Source: Calidithermus chliarophilus DSM 9957
Lineage (GTDB): Bacteria; Deinococcota; Deinococci; Deinococcales; Thermaceae
Length of the DNA: 51,808 nucleotides
Direction of reading: 5' to 3'
Assembly (NCBI RefSeq): GCF_000430045.1
Contig: NZ_KE387027.1
Span: forward strand, 667,050-718,857
Shown: one piece after another, positions 1-8,212 of the stretch
Position numbering within the stretch: the first letter of the stretch is position 1
Layout: the number at the start of each line of letters is the position of its first letter
Notes under the pieces: model-generated
Seen by the model: the letters and a program-made list of their open reading frames with translations, nothing else
Databases searched by the model: none
What the model was told of the DNA's origin: nothing
Program-made: the position numbers and the translations under genes

Positions 1-1
1 G

Positions 2-553
2 TTCGGGCGGGTGGAGAACCGGCTCATCGGGGCGGCGCGGCACCTGTTGGGGGCCGCCAAAAGCTACTGGGAGGGGCAGGGCTACCGCGTGCTGGTCCTC
101 TCCGACCGCTTCGTGGGCGAGGCCCGCGAGCTGGCCCGCTTCCACGCGGCGATGGTGCAGAGCATCCGCGAGACCCGCCGGCCGGTCGCGCCGCCGGTGG
201 TGTTGCTCTCGGGGGGTGAGGCCGGGGTGACGGTCAGGGGTACGGGCAAAGGGGGACGTAACCAGGAGTTTTTGCTGTGGCTGGCCTACTTCCTGGGCGA
301 GCGCGGGGTGTGGGGCATGGCCTGCGACTCCGACGGCATCGACGGGAACACCGAGGCGGCGGGGGCGGTAATTCACCCCGGTTCGCTGAGCGAGGAGCGG
401 CTCGATACGGGGGGTAGCGGTTCGCGCCTCGAGGCCAAACAGCACCTCGCCAACAACGACGCCTACGGCTTTTTCAAAGCCCACGACGGCTTGGTGATCA
501 CCGGCCCCACCCAGAACAACCTCAACGACTACCGGGCGATTGTTGTCGAGTGA
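2..553 (+). CDS. Glycerate 2-kinase (MOFRL family), C-terminal part
   Basis: This is the carboxy-terminal part of an ATP-dependent glycerate 2-kinase of the MOFRL (TtuD/GckA) family, which phosphorylates D-glycerate to 2-phosphoglycerate in the cytoplasm. The frame is open to the window edge, so the start and N-terminal domain lie outside; the GTG at 11 is internal. Visible family signatures are GGRNQEF, then DSDGIDGNTEAAGA, and near the end NNDAYGFF and TGPTQNNLNDYR. Older annotations call this family hydroxypyruvate reductase. It ends in TGA at 551-553 and is followed by nearly 500 non-coding bases. Confidence 0.85.
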   Translation, partial: FGRVENRLIGAARHLLGAAKSYWEGQGYRVLVLSDRFVGEARELARFHAAMVQSIRETRRPVAPPVVLLSGGEAGVTVRGTGKGGRNQEFLLWLAYFLGERGVWGMACDSDGIDGNTEAAGAVIHPGSLSEERLDTGGSGSRLEAKQHLANNDAYGFFKAHDGLVITGPTQNNLNDYRAIVVE

Positions 554-947
554 CGCTCTTCCCGGATGGTGGGAGTGGGGACCGGTGTGGGGTGCTTTGG
601 TTTGGTGTCCCCCGCTCCGCCGTCGGGGGAGCGAGGGGGAGGCCATTCCACGTGGCGAGGGCATCGCAGTACGCGATCCGGCATACGCCGGAAACCTGCT
701 CCCCCTGGCGGCCCCCGAGGGACTCGCGGGCATGCCGCCGGGCCTCAGTGCCCGCGTACGCGGGGGTGCGGGCCGCACCTTGACCCGGCGGCATGCTCGT
801 CTGCGCCACCCCGCCCACCCCCTCCCCCGTGAGCCGCATAGTCACGACTGGGGCACGGCAGCGACCACCGAGCGCCCGTCCACGGGGAAGTGGGGCTGTA
901 GTTGGCTTACAGGCCGGGCACAACCCCAGTGGATGATTTATCCCAAT
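554..947. other. Intergenic stretch, no gene recognised
   Basis: About 390 GC-rich bases between the kinase tail and a heptad array. Open frames here on either strand look like compositional artefacts: they lack ribosome binding sites and recognisable domains. An imperfect GC hairpin lies around 608-640 and could terminate kinase transcription, but it has no T-run. No RNA gene could be recognised. Confidence 0.5.
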
Positions 948-953
948 AGGGCG

Positions 954-1016
954 TTCAGCTATCGGCTATCAGCTATGGGCTATCGACCATCGACTATCGA
1001 CTATCGGCGTACACCG
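954..1016. repeat. Heptad tandem array (ATCGRCY type)
   Basis: Seven consecutive 7-bp units at 961-1009 (ATCGGCT, ATCAGCT, ATGGGCT, ATCGACC, ATCGACT, ATCGACT, ATCGGCG) with weaker units on both sides. The array covers the place where a -35 box would sit for the -10 element at 1024-1029. Confidence 0.9.
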
Positions 1017-1020
1017 ACAC

Positions 1021-1029
1021 TGATATACT
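1021..1029 (+). promoter_or_regulatory. Extended -10 promoter of the MFS gene
   Basis: TGATATACT forms an extended -10 (TGN followed by TATACT). It ends 10 nt before the ATG at 1040, so the transcript would have almost no leader. No -35 box is visible because heptad repeats occupy that position. Confidence 0.55.
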
Positions 1030-1039
1030 CGCCCCAACC

Positions 1040-2263
1040 ATGCAGCAAACCCGCCCGGCTGGCGTCGCGCGCTACTTCGGATTCTCGGCCTACTGGTTCG
1101 GTTTTTCCTTTCACTGGTTCTTGTTGCTGCCCCTGCTGATGCCCGCCGACGTGTTGCGTTTCGTGGGCCAGGAGCAGCAGGGCACCTACCTGGGGTGGTT
1201 GGCCGGGACTCTGGCCCTCATCCCGTTGCTGTTGCCGCCTTTTCTGGGTATCTGGTCGGACCGGCTGGGGAAGCGGTTGCCCTTCATGGTGTGGGGCACG
1301 GCGATCAACGTGCTGGGGCTGGGGGTGATGTTCTTCGCGCCCGACTACTGGGTGTATGCGGGGGGGTATGTCCTGGTGCAACTGGGCAACTCGGTGGCTT
1401 CGGCCCCGTATGCCGCGCTGATCCCCGACCTGGTGCCCGCGCACGAGAAAGGGGCGGCCAGCGGGGTGATGGGCTTCTTCCAGCTCTCGAGCCAGATCGC
1501 CGGCGGGGTGGCGGCCTTCGCGCTGGGGGGCAGCCGCGAGGGGCAGTACCTCGCGATCATCCTGGTGCTCATCGTCTGCACCTTCATCACCCTGCGCAGC
1601 GTGCGCGAGCCCCGGGTCAAGCGCGACGCCGAGCCGCTCGACCTGCGGGTGTTCTTCCGGCCGCAGTACGCCGGGTTCCGCTGGGTGTTCCTCACGCGCG
1701 CCCTGGTGGAGTCGGGGCGTTATGCTATCCAGCCTTTTTTGCTGTTCTACCTCAAGGACGTGGTTCAGCAGTTCCGGATCGGGCCCGTCGTCCTGCCCTC
1801 GGCCGACCTGGCCCTGGCGGCCTTGCTGGTGCTGCTCTCGCTCACGGCGGCCCTTACCGCGATCACCAGCGGGCCCTACTCCGACCGGGTCGGCAAGAAG
1901 CCGGTGATCTACTTCGCTGGGGCGGTGATGGGGGTGGCCGCGCTGGGCTTCGCCCTGACCCAGAACTTCGCCGTGGCCGCGCTGGCGGCCCTCGTCTTCG
2001 GCCTGGGCTACGGGGCCTACGTGAGCGTGGACTGGGCCATGGCGACCTCGGTCCTGCCCGACGCGTCGAAGCACGCCCGGGACATGGGCGTGTGGCACGT
2101 GGCCCTGGTGTTCCCCCAGCTTTTTCAGGGGGTGTTCGGCCAGATCCTCGACGCTGGCAACCGGGCGAACCCCAACGGGGGCTACCCCGTCCTTTTCGCC
2201 GTCGCCGTGACTTTTTTCGTGTTGGGGACGGTGTTCATTTCCCGGGTCCGGGGCGTGCGGTAG
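1040..2263 (+). CDS. Major facilitator superfamily transporter
   Basis: A 407-residue inner-membrane carrier with about twelve hydrophobic segments. The MFS loop 2-3 signature is visible as GIWSDRLGKR near residues 70-80, and a second copy, SGPYSDRVGKK, opens the C-terminal half, as expected from the internal duplication of the fold. An FFAPDYW stretch and a conserved PY(A)ALIPDLVP motif resemble the sugar/drug MFS branch that includes SLC45-like carriers. The substrate cannot be told from sequence. It is transcribed alone between the kinase tail and the deoxyhypusine-synthase-like gene. The ATG follows an extended -10 element by 10 nt. Confidence 0.8.
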   Translation: MQQTRPAGVARYFGFSAYWFGFSFHWFLLLPLLMPADVLRFVGQEQQGTYLGWLAGTLALIPLLLPPFLGIWSDRLGKRLPFMVWGTAINVLGLGVMFFAPDYWVYAGGYVLVQLGNSVASAPYAALIPDLVPAHEKGAASGVMGFFQLSSQIAGGVAAFALGGSREGQYLAIILVLIVCTFITLRSVREPRVKRDAEPLDLRVFFRPQYAGFRWVFLTRALVESGRYAIQPFLLFYLKDVVQQFRIGPVVLPSADLALAALLVLLSLTAALTAITSGPYSDRVGKKPVIYFAGAVMGVAALGFALTQNFAVAALAALVFGLGYGAYVSVDWAMATSVLPDASKHARDMGVWHVALVFPQLFQGVFGQILDAGNRANPNGGYPVLFAVAVTFFVLGTVFISRVRGVR

Positions 2264-2278
2264 GGGCACTTTCGTGGG

Positions 2279-2306
2279 TTGAATTCCCCGGCGCTTCCGG
2301 TACACT
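2279..2306 (+). promoter_or_regulatory. Promoter of the deoxyhypusine-synthase-like gene
   Basis: TTGAAT (2279-2284) and TACACT (2301-2306) are separated by 16 bp, a reasonable sigma-70 promoter. Transcription would start near 2313 and give a leader of about 175 nt, which is exceptional in a window where most visible promoters are leaderless. Confidence 0.55.
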
Positions 2307-2312
2307 TTCACA

Positions 2313-2489
2313 CTGATGCCCACGCGGGCAGGGGCGCTAGGCCTGAAGCCGAAGGGGGGAGCCCACAGCGTTCGCCCACCCCGCGAGCTGAACCTCAGCT
2401 TGGGCCGTGCGGGAGCTTCGCCTGAGACGATCTCATTCTCCACGCACAATGCGGGTGCAAGCTGAGACCTCGAGCCGAAGGAGGATTTC
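2313..2489 (+). promoter_or_regulatory. Candidate structured 5' leader (cis-regulatory RNA)
   Basis: The leader holds several short stems: TGCCC/GGGCA (2317-2330), CCCGC/GCGGG (2380-2384 with 2409-2413) enclosing AGCTGA-ACC-TCAGCT (2386-2400), TGAGA-CGA-TCTCA (2423-2435) and CGCA/TGCG (2443-2453). CTCAGCTTG (2394-2402) is also a perfect 9-nt complement of CAAGCTGAG (2458-2466), so it could leave the local hairpin and pair downstream. CCTC (2468-2471) can pair with GAGG of the ribosome binding site (2481-2484). These competing pairings are riboswitch-like. It matches no riboswitch class I can recognise. Confidence 0.4.
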
Positions 2490-3467
2490 ATGTCTCGTGG
2501 AGCAGTGAGCCAGTTCATCAAGCACCACTTCCGCCACTTCAACGCCGCCGCCCTCGTGGACGCCGCCGAGGGCTACAAGCGCCACCTCGACAACGGCGGG
2601 GCCATGATGATCACCCTGGCGGGGGCCATGAGCACCGCCGAGCTGGGCATCTCCCTGGCCGAGATGATCCGCCGGGACAAGGTGCAGGCCATCTCCTGCA
2701 CCGGGGCCAACCTCGAGGAAGACCTCTTCAACCTCGTCGCCCACGACCACTACGAGCGCGTGCCCCACTGGCGCGACCTCACCCCCCAGGACGAGCAGGA
2801 CCTGCTCGAGCGCCACATGAACCGCGTCACCGACACCTGCATCCCCGAGATGGAGGCCATGCGGCGGCTCGAGGGCGCCCTCATCGACGAGTGGACCGCC
2901 GCCGACAAGGCGGGCGAGCGCTACTTCCCCCACGAGTTCCTGTACCGCATCATCCGTTCGGGGAAGCTCGAGCAGTACTACCAGATCGACCCCAAGGACT
3001 CCTGGGTGGTCGCGGCCGCCGAGAAGAACCTGCCCATCTTCGTCCCCGGCTGGGAGGACAGCACCACCGGCAACATGTACGCCGGCCACTGCCTCGCGGG
3101 CGAGATCAAGAACGTGCACACCGTTAGAGGCGGCATCGAGTACATGATGGTGCTGGCCGACTGGTACGTGGAGACCTCCAAGAGCCACTCCATCGGCTTC
3201 TTCCAGATCGGCGGCGGGATCGCGGGCGACTTCCCCATCTGCGTGGTGCCCATGCTGCACCAGGACATGCGCCGCCCCGACATCCCGGTGTGGGGCTACT
3301 TCTGCCAGATCTCCGACTCCACCACCAGCTACGGCTCCTACTCCGGCGCCGTGCCCAACGAGAAGATCACCTGGGGCAAGCTGGCCGTGGACACGCCTAA
3401 GTACATCATCGAGTCGGACGCGTCCATCGTGGCGCCGCTGGTTTTCGCCGTCGTGCTGGATTGCTGA
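2490..3467 (+). CDS. Deoxyhypusine synthase-like protein
   Basis: A 325-residue cytoplasmic NAD-dependent enzyme of the deoxyhypusine synthase fold. In eukaryotes and archaea this family moves the aminobutyl group of spermidine to eIF5A; bacteria lack that substrate, and bacterial relatives include homospermidine-forming and unassigned enzymes. Visible are the NAD-site stretch SCTGANLEEDLFN near residues 70-85 and the C-terminal GSYSGAVPNEKITWGK, whose Lys297 aligns with catalytic Lys329 of the human enzyme; His257 is placed like human His288. By ungapped alignment human Asp316, a spermidine ligand, is Tyr here. The start has an ideal GGAGG ribosome binding site. A role in the polyamine metabolism of a thermophile is plausible but unproven. 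Confidence 0.75.
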   Translation: MSRGAVSQFIKHHFRHFNAAALVDAAEGYKRHLDNGGAMMITLAGAMSTAELGISLAEMIRRDKVQAISCTGANLEEDLFNLVAHDHYERVPHWRDLTPQDEQDLLERHMNRVTDTCIPEMEAMRRLEGALIDEWTAADKAGERYFPHEFLYRIIRSGKLEQYYQIDPKDSWVVAAAEKNLPIFVPGWEDSTTGNMYAGHCLAGEIKNVHTVRGGIEYMMVLADWYVETSKSHSIGFFQIGGGIAGDFPICVVPMLHQDMRRPDIPVWGYFCQISDSTTSYGSYSGAVPNEKITWGKLAVDTPKYIIESDASIVAPLVFAVVLDC

Positions 3468-3477
3468 GAAGGACTGC

Positions 3478-3598
3478 GGAACGTCGAACGTCCAACGCCG
3501 AACGCCAGGGGCAAAACGCTAAACGCAAAACGCAAAACGCCGGTAGCTATCGGCTATCGGCACTCCCGTAGGGGCGCACTGTGGTGCGCCCTGGTCCT
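3478..3598. repeat. Composite heptad element, palindromic core type 2
   Basis: Twelve 7-bp units run without a break from 3478 to 3561 (pattern NNAACGC turning into TATCGGC). They are followed by the palindrome GGGCGCAC-TGTG-GTGCGCCC at 3572-3591, which ends eight bases before the galK stop codon. It lies between the convergent deoxyhypusine-synthase-like gene and galK, so the hairpin may also end both transcripts. Confidence 0.85.
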
Positions 3599-4642
<1,044 letters not shown>

Positions 4643-4676
4643 GAGCTTCTCCGAAGGAGGCGTATTGCAGGTGGCT

Positions 4677-4704
4677 ATCGACTATCGACCATTGACCATC
4701 GGCA
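4677..4704. repeat. Heptad array inside the gal operon
   Basis: Four 7-bp units (ATCGACT, ATCGACC, ATTGACC, ATCGGCA) in the 69-bp gap between the M24-fold gene and galK. They must be transcribed as part of the operon mRNA. Confidence 0.85.
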
Positions 4705-4711
4705 GTAACAC

Positions 4712-5707
4712 TTACCCTTCCATCACCAAAGGCCGCAGCCGCCCGGCGAACTCGGCCGTGGGCCACTCGGGGTCGGGGGTGAGGTTCTCGAGGCCGGTGG
4801 GGGTGAGGAGGAAGGTGTCCTCGACCTTGGCGCCGGGGAGGCTGGGGTTGTAGGCCAGGAGCATGCCGGGCTCGAGGCGCACCTCGCTGCCGGGCAGGGC
4901 CAGGAACTCGCGGGGCCGGTAGCCCGCGACGCCGCCCTGGTGGTGGTTCTCGAACTCCTCGGCGCGCCCGATCCCGGCGTAGGCCTCGCGCACGGCCTGG
5001 GCCACCTGGCCCAGCGTCGCGCCGGGGCGGGAGGCCCCCAGCGCCGCCGCCTCGACCTGCACCACCTGGGCCCCCAGGGCGCGGGCCTCGGGGTGGCCGA
5101 AGCTGCGCAGGCGGGTCGCGCTCAGGATCAGGCCGTGGCGGCGCCCGCAGACCACGCCCATGAACAAGCGCCCCAGCGGGCGGTTCTTGGGCAGGGGGTG
5201 GCGGTACTTGAAGACGCGCTCCTCGCCCGCGACCAGCAGCACCACCGGCTGGATGCCCCGGGTCCAGAGTTCCTCGGCGAGGGCCCCGGCCAGGTCCCAC
5301 TCGCTCCAGCCGCCGTCGGCGAAGCGCATGGCCTCGCCCAGCGCGGCGGCCAGGTCGCGGCCCAGCGCCCGCGCGCGGTCCTGCTCGCCCTGCGAGAGCG
5401 CCACGCGCAGCGGGGTGAGGTCGTGCTGCAGGTCGGTGGGGCCGGGGGGGTCGAAGGGGGCGTGCCAGGGGTAGGAGAGCACCTCGAGCCCCAAGGTCTC
5501 CTCCTCGGCCATGCGGGCGGCCTCGATGCGGCTGGTGTGCAGGCGCAGCGTGTCGGAGACCTCGAGCCAGCCCACCCCGCGCAGCGTGACCACGGTGTTG
5601 TCGCCCCCGGTGAGCCAGGCGAAGTTCTCGGGCTGCTGCACGAAAAGGCGCTCCAGGCCCCTCTGGTCCATCCAGTCGCGCAGCCGCCGCAGGGCCGCCT
5701 CGTTCAT
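4712..5707 (-). CDS. M24 (pita-bread) fold protein, probably non-catalytic
   Basis: A 331-residue protein with a creatinase/prolidase-like N-terminal domain and a C-terminal pita-bread domain typical of M24 peptidases. The positions where active M24 enzymes carry the first two Asp metal ligands read VVCGRRHGLILSATR, with no aspartate. The usual xGHGIG histidine motif is replaced by ENHHQGGVAGYRPREF, although EPGM and VEDT near the end are kept. Loss of the paired Asp ligands argues against di-metal peptidase activity. It overlaps the galT stop by four bases (ATGA), so it is translationally coupled to a sugar gene. A sugar- or peptide-binding role is possible; its function is unknown. Confidence 0.75.
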   Translation of the reverse strand: MNEAALRRLRDWMDQRGLERLFVQQPENFAWLTGGDNTVVTLRGVGWLEVSDTLRLHTSRIEAARMAEEETLGLEVLSYPWHAPFDPPGPTDLQHDLTPLRVALSQGEQDRARALGRDLAAALGEAMRFADGGWSEWDLAGALAEELWTRGIQPVVLLVAGEERVFKYRHPLPKNRPLGRLFMGVVCGRRHGLILSATRLRSFGHPEARALGAQVVQVEAAALGASRPGATLGQVAQAVREAYAGIGRAEEFENHHQGGVAGYRPREFLALPGSEVRLEPGMLLAYNPSLPGAKVEDTFLLTPTGLENLTPDPEWPTAEFAGRLRPLVMEG

Positions 5708-6744
5708 AGGCGCACCTCGCGCAGCTCGCGGGCGGTGTTCTCGGGCAGGGCGTCCATGGCGAAGGTGCCCGAGCCGATCTCGGTCCCGGCGAGGTACTTG
5801 AGCTTGTCGCGGCTGCGCAGGGGCGGGTAGAACTCCACGTGGAAGTGGAAGCGCTCCTCCTCGCCCTTGGGGGCGGCGTGCAGGACCATGATGTAGGGGA
5901 AGGGCCGGTCGAAGAGCTTGTCGTAGCGGGCCACCATCTGGCCGAGCTGCTGGGCGAAGCTCGAGACTTCGGCGTCGGAGAAGGTCCAGGGGCCGGGGTG
6001 GAAGCGCTTGGGGAAGACCCAGACCTCGTAGGGGTAGCGGGCGAAGGGGGGCACCACGCAGAGGGTGTGCTCGTCCTCCTGCACGGTGTAGGGGCCGAGC
6101 TCGGGGAGCAGCTCGAGCAGCACCGGGCGCTGGCGGAAGGCCTCGACCTCCTTCTGCAGGATGGGCGGCACCCAGGGGTAGGCGTAGATCTGGCCGTGGG
6201 GGTGGTGGATGGTCACGCCCACCTCCACGCCCCGGTTCTCGAAGGGCATCACGAAGACGATCTCCTCGCGGGCCAGCAGGTCGGTGTAGCGGTCGGTCCA
6301 CACCCGCAGCAGCAGCTCGCGCTGGGCCTGGCCGAGGGTGGCGAGGCTGCCGGTGAGCTCGGGGGTGAAGACCACCACCTCACAGTCGCCGTTGGCCTCG
6401 CGGGTGGGCACGGGCAGGCCATCGGGCGGGGTCCCGGCGCGGGGGGAGAGCGAGGGCCAGCGGTTTTGCAGCACGGCGATCTCGAAGTCCTCGAAGGGGA
6501 TGTCGGTGGGGAAGCCGCCGGGCTTGCTGGGGGCCAGGGGGTCGTACTCCTTGGGCGGCAGGAACACCCGCCCCTGGCGGTGGGCGGCGTAGACCACCCA
6601 CTCCTGGCGCAGGGGGTGCCAGCGGGCGTGGGAGCTGGGGGCCCCGGTGGCCTCGCCCTCCTCGAGCGGGGGCAGGGTGTGGGGCTGATGGCCGTAGAGG
6701 TAGATGTAGCGGCCGTCCTTCTTCTGGTAGACCCGTTTATGCAT
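5704..6744 (-). CDS. galT: Galactose-1-phosphate uridylyltransferase
   Basis: A 346-residue HIT-superfamily enzyme that exchanges UMP between UDP-glucose and galactose 1-phosphate. The active-site motif HPHGQIYAYPW is at residues 181-191, with His183 as the nucleophile by comparison with E. coli His166. ENRGVEVGVT precedes it and FHFHVEFYPP is near the C-terminus. The N-terminal CxxC zinc site of the E. coli enzyme is absent: the corresponding stretch reads RWHPLRQEWV. The start overlaps galA by eight bases and the stop overlaps the M24-fold gene by four. No galE is present in the window. Confidence 0.93.
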   Translation of the reverse strand: MHKRVYQKKDGRYIYLYGHQPHTLPPLEEGEATGAPSSHARWHPLRQEWVVYAAHRQGRVFLPPKEYDPLAPSKPGGFPTDIPFEDFEIAVLQNRWPSLSPRAGTPPDGLPVPTREANGDCEVVVFTPELTGSLATLGQAQRELLLRVWTDRYTDLLAREEIVFVMPFENRGVEVGVTIHHPHGQIYAYPWVPPILQKEVEAFRQRPVLLELLPELGPYTVQEDEHTLCVVPPFARYPYEVWVFPKRFHPGPWTFSDAEVSSFAQQLGQMVARYDKLFDRPFPYIMVLHAAPKGEEERFHFHVEFYPPLRSRDKLKYLAGTEIGSGTFAMDALPENTARELREVRL

Positions 6745-8212
6745 CGCGACCTCCGAGCCACTCGCCGAAGTCCACCTCGCGCTCGCCCAGGCGGTAGCGG
6801 TAGGGGCCGGTCTGGGTCACCGGCACCTCCTCCCGCAGCCAGCGCTCCATCGCCGCCCGCTCGTCGGGGTCGAGCCACTGGGGCGGGTCGGAGGTGGCGA
6901 GGAAGCCGGCGACCTTGGCGAGGTCTTGGAGCACCTGGCGCTGGGGCGGGCTGAGCAGGTTGTAGCGGGTGCGGAAGTAGGCCACGTCGGGGTCGGTCTG
7001 CACCAGCGGGCGCAGCCACAGCCGGTGCAGCGAGGTGCGCAGCGCGTTGAGGCCGCCGGGCCCGGTGAGGTCGTGCAGGTAGTCTTCGCGGTCCTCGTTG
7101 CGCCACAGCGGGGCCACGTCGGGGCCGATGCGCAGGCCGTCCACCAGCCCCAGCGAGGGCAGGATGGGCGCGCCGCAGGCCAGGATGTACACGTCTTCGC
7201 CCGCCGCCTCGCGCACCGTCCGCAGCGCCTCGCGGTAGGCCTGCTCGCGGGGGATGTTCTCGTGGCGCACGCCGGGGAGCGCGGCGGCGTAAAGGAAGTC
7301 GAGCTTGAGGTAGCGGTAGCCCCAGCTCACCGCCCGCTGGATCACCCCGCGCAGCCAGGCCTGCACCAGCGGGTGGGTGGTGTCGAGGGCGTAGTAGGGG
7401 CTGCCCCAGTTGAACCCGGCGGGCACCAGCTCGCCCTGGGCGTCGTGCAGCAGCCAGTCGGGGTGCTCGCGGTAGAGCCTCGAGCTCGGCCGCACGATGA
7501 AAGGGGCCATCCACAAGCCCGGGGCGTAGCCCGCCTCGCGGATGCGCACCGCCAGCGAGGGCATGCCGGAGGGGAACTTGGCGTTGGGCTCCCAGTCGCC
7601 CATGTCCTGCTGCCAGCCGTCGTCGAGCTGCACGACCTCGAAGGGCAGCCCCTGCAGGCCCTCGAGCACCTCCTGGACCACCGTCTCGCTGACGCCGGTG
7701 TAGTAGCTGTACCAACTGCACCAGACCCGGGGCGCGGGGCTCTGCCCGCGCTGGCCCAGCCGCTCGGCGAGCACCTGGGCGTAGTGCGCGAAGACCGTGG
7801 CTTCGTCGCCGTGGGCCACGTACCAGTCGCCCGCCCCGCTCTCGTAGAAGCCGCGCAGGGCCCGCCCGTGGGCCTCGACCCGGCCGCCCGGGGCCAGGGC
7901 GCCCAGCAGCAGCACCTTGCCGTCGGGGGTCTCCACCGCGCCCAGGGCGCTGCCGCCGTGGCGGGGGGAGAGGGCGTAGACCGGGTCGTCGGCCTGGGGG
8001 CGCCGCTCAGGGGGCTGCATGGGGACGGGCGGGGGCTCGAGCTCGAGCCACGTCGCCAGGCTCCAGCTCTGCCAGCCGTGGCGGTAGAAGCGGGCGGGGG
8101 CCTCGGGCTGGTTGAGCTGCACGGTGCCCCCGTGCAGCAGGTAGCCCGTCCCGGCCGCCTGGCTGGACTCGGCCTGGATCTCGAGTTCAAGTCCGGCGAA
8201 GATCAGTCGCAC
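6737..8212 (-). CDS. galA: Alpha-galactosidase, GH36
   Basis: A 491-residue glycoside hydrolase of family 36 releasing terminal alpha-galactose from melibiose and raffinose-type sugars. The catalytic barrel shows WCSWYSYY (residues 164-171), LDDGWQ and YLKLDF with nucleophile Asp305. The acid/base Asp365 lies in LRIGPDVAP, exactly 60 residues later, the same spacing as in the Thermotoga maritima enzyme (327/387). There is no secretion signal, so substrates are cleaved in the cytoplasm after import. The GTG start at 8212 lies inside the end of the symporter gene (26-bp overlap). Confidence 0.92.
   Translation of the reverse strand: MRLIFAGLELEIQAESSQAAGTGYLLHGGTVQLNQPEAPARFYRHGWQSWSLATWLELEPPPVPMQPPERRPQADDPVYALSPRHGGSALGAVETPDGKVLLLGALAPGGRVEAHGRALRGFYESGAGDWYVAHGDEATVFAHYAQVLAERLGQRGQSPAPRVWCSWYSYYTGVSETVVQEVLEGLQGLPFEVVQLDDGWQQDMGDWEPNAKFPSGMPSLAVRIREAGYAPGLWMAPFIVRPSSRLYREHPDWLLHDAQGELVPAGFNWGSPYYALDTTHPLVQAWLRGVIQRAVSWGYRYLKLDFLYAAALPGVRHENIPREQAYREALRTVREAAGEDVYILACGAPILPSLGLVDGLRIGPDVAPLWRNEDREDYLHDLTGPGGLNALRTSLHRLWLRPLVQTDPDVAYFRTRYNLLSPPQRQVLQDLAKVAGFLATSDPPQWLDPDERAAMERWLREEVPVTQTGPYRYRLGEREVDFGEWLGGRDA

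Noticed and set aside
540-1139. Open frames in the gap after the glycerate kinase
   Set aside because: They overlap repeat DNA and the MFS promoter, have no ribosome binding site and no recognisable domain.
2445-2470. GGGTGCAAGCTGAGACC resembles the start of a TPP riboswitch
   Set aside because: The required downstream ACCC and AACCTGAT elements are absent, and the order of stems does not fit.
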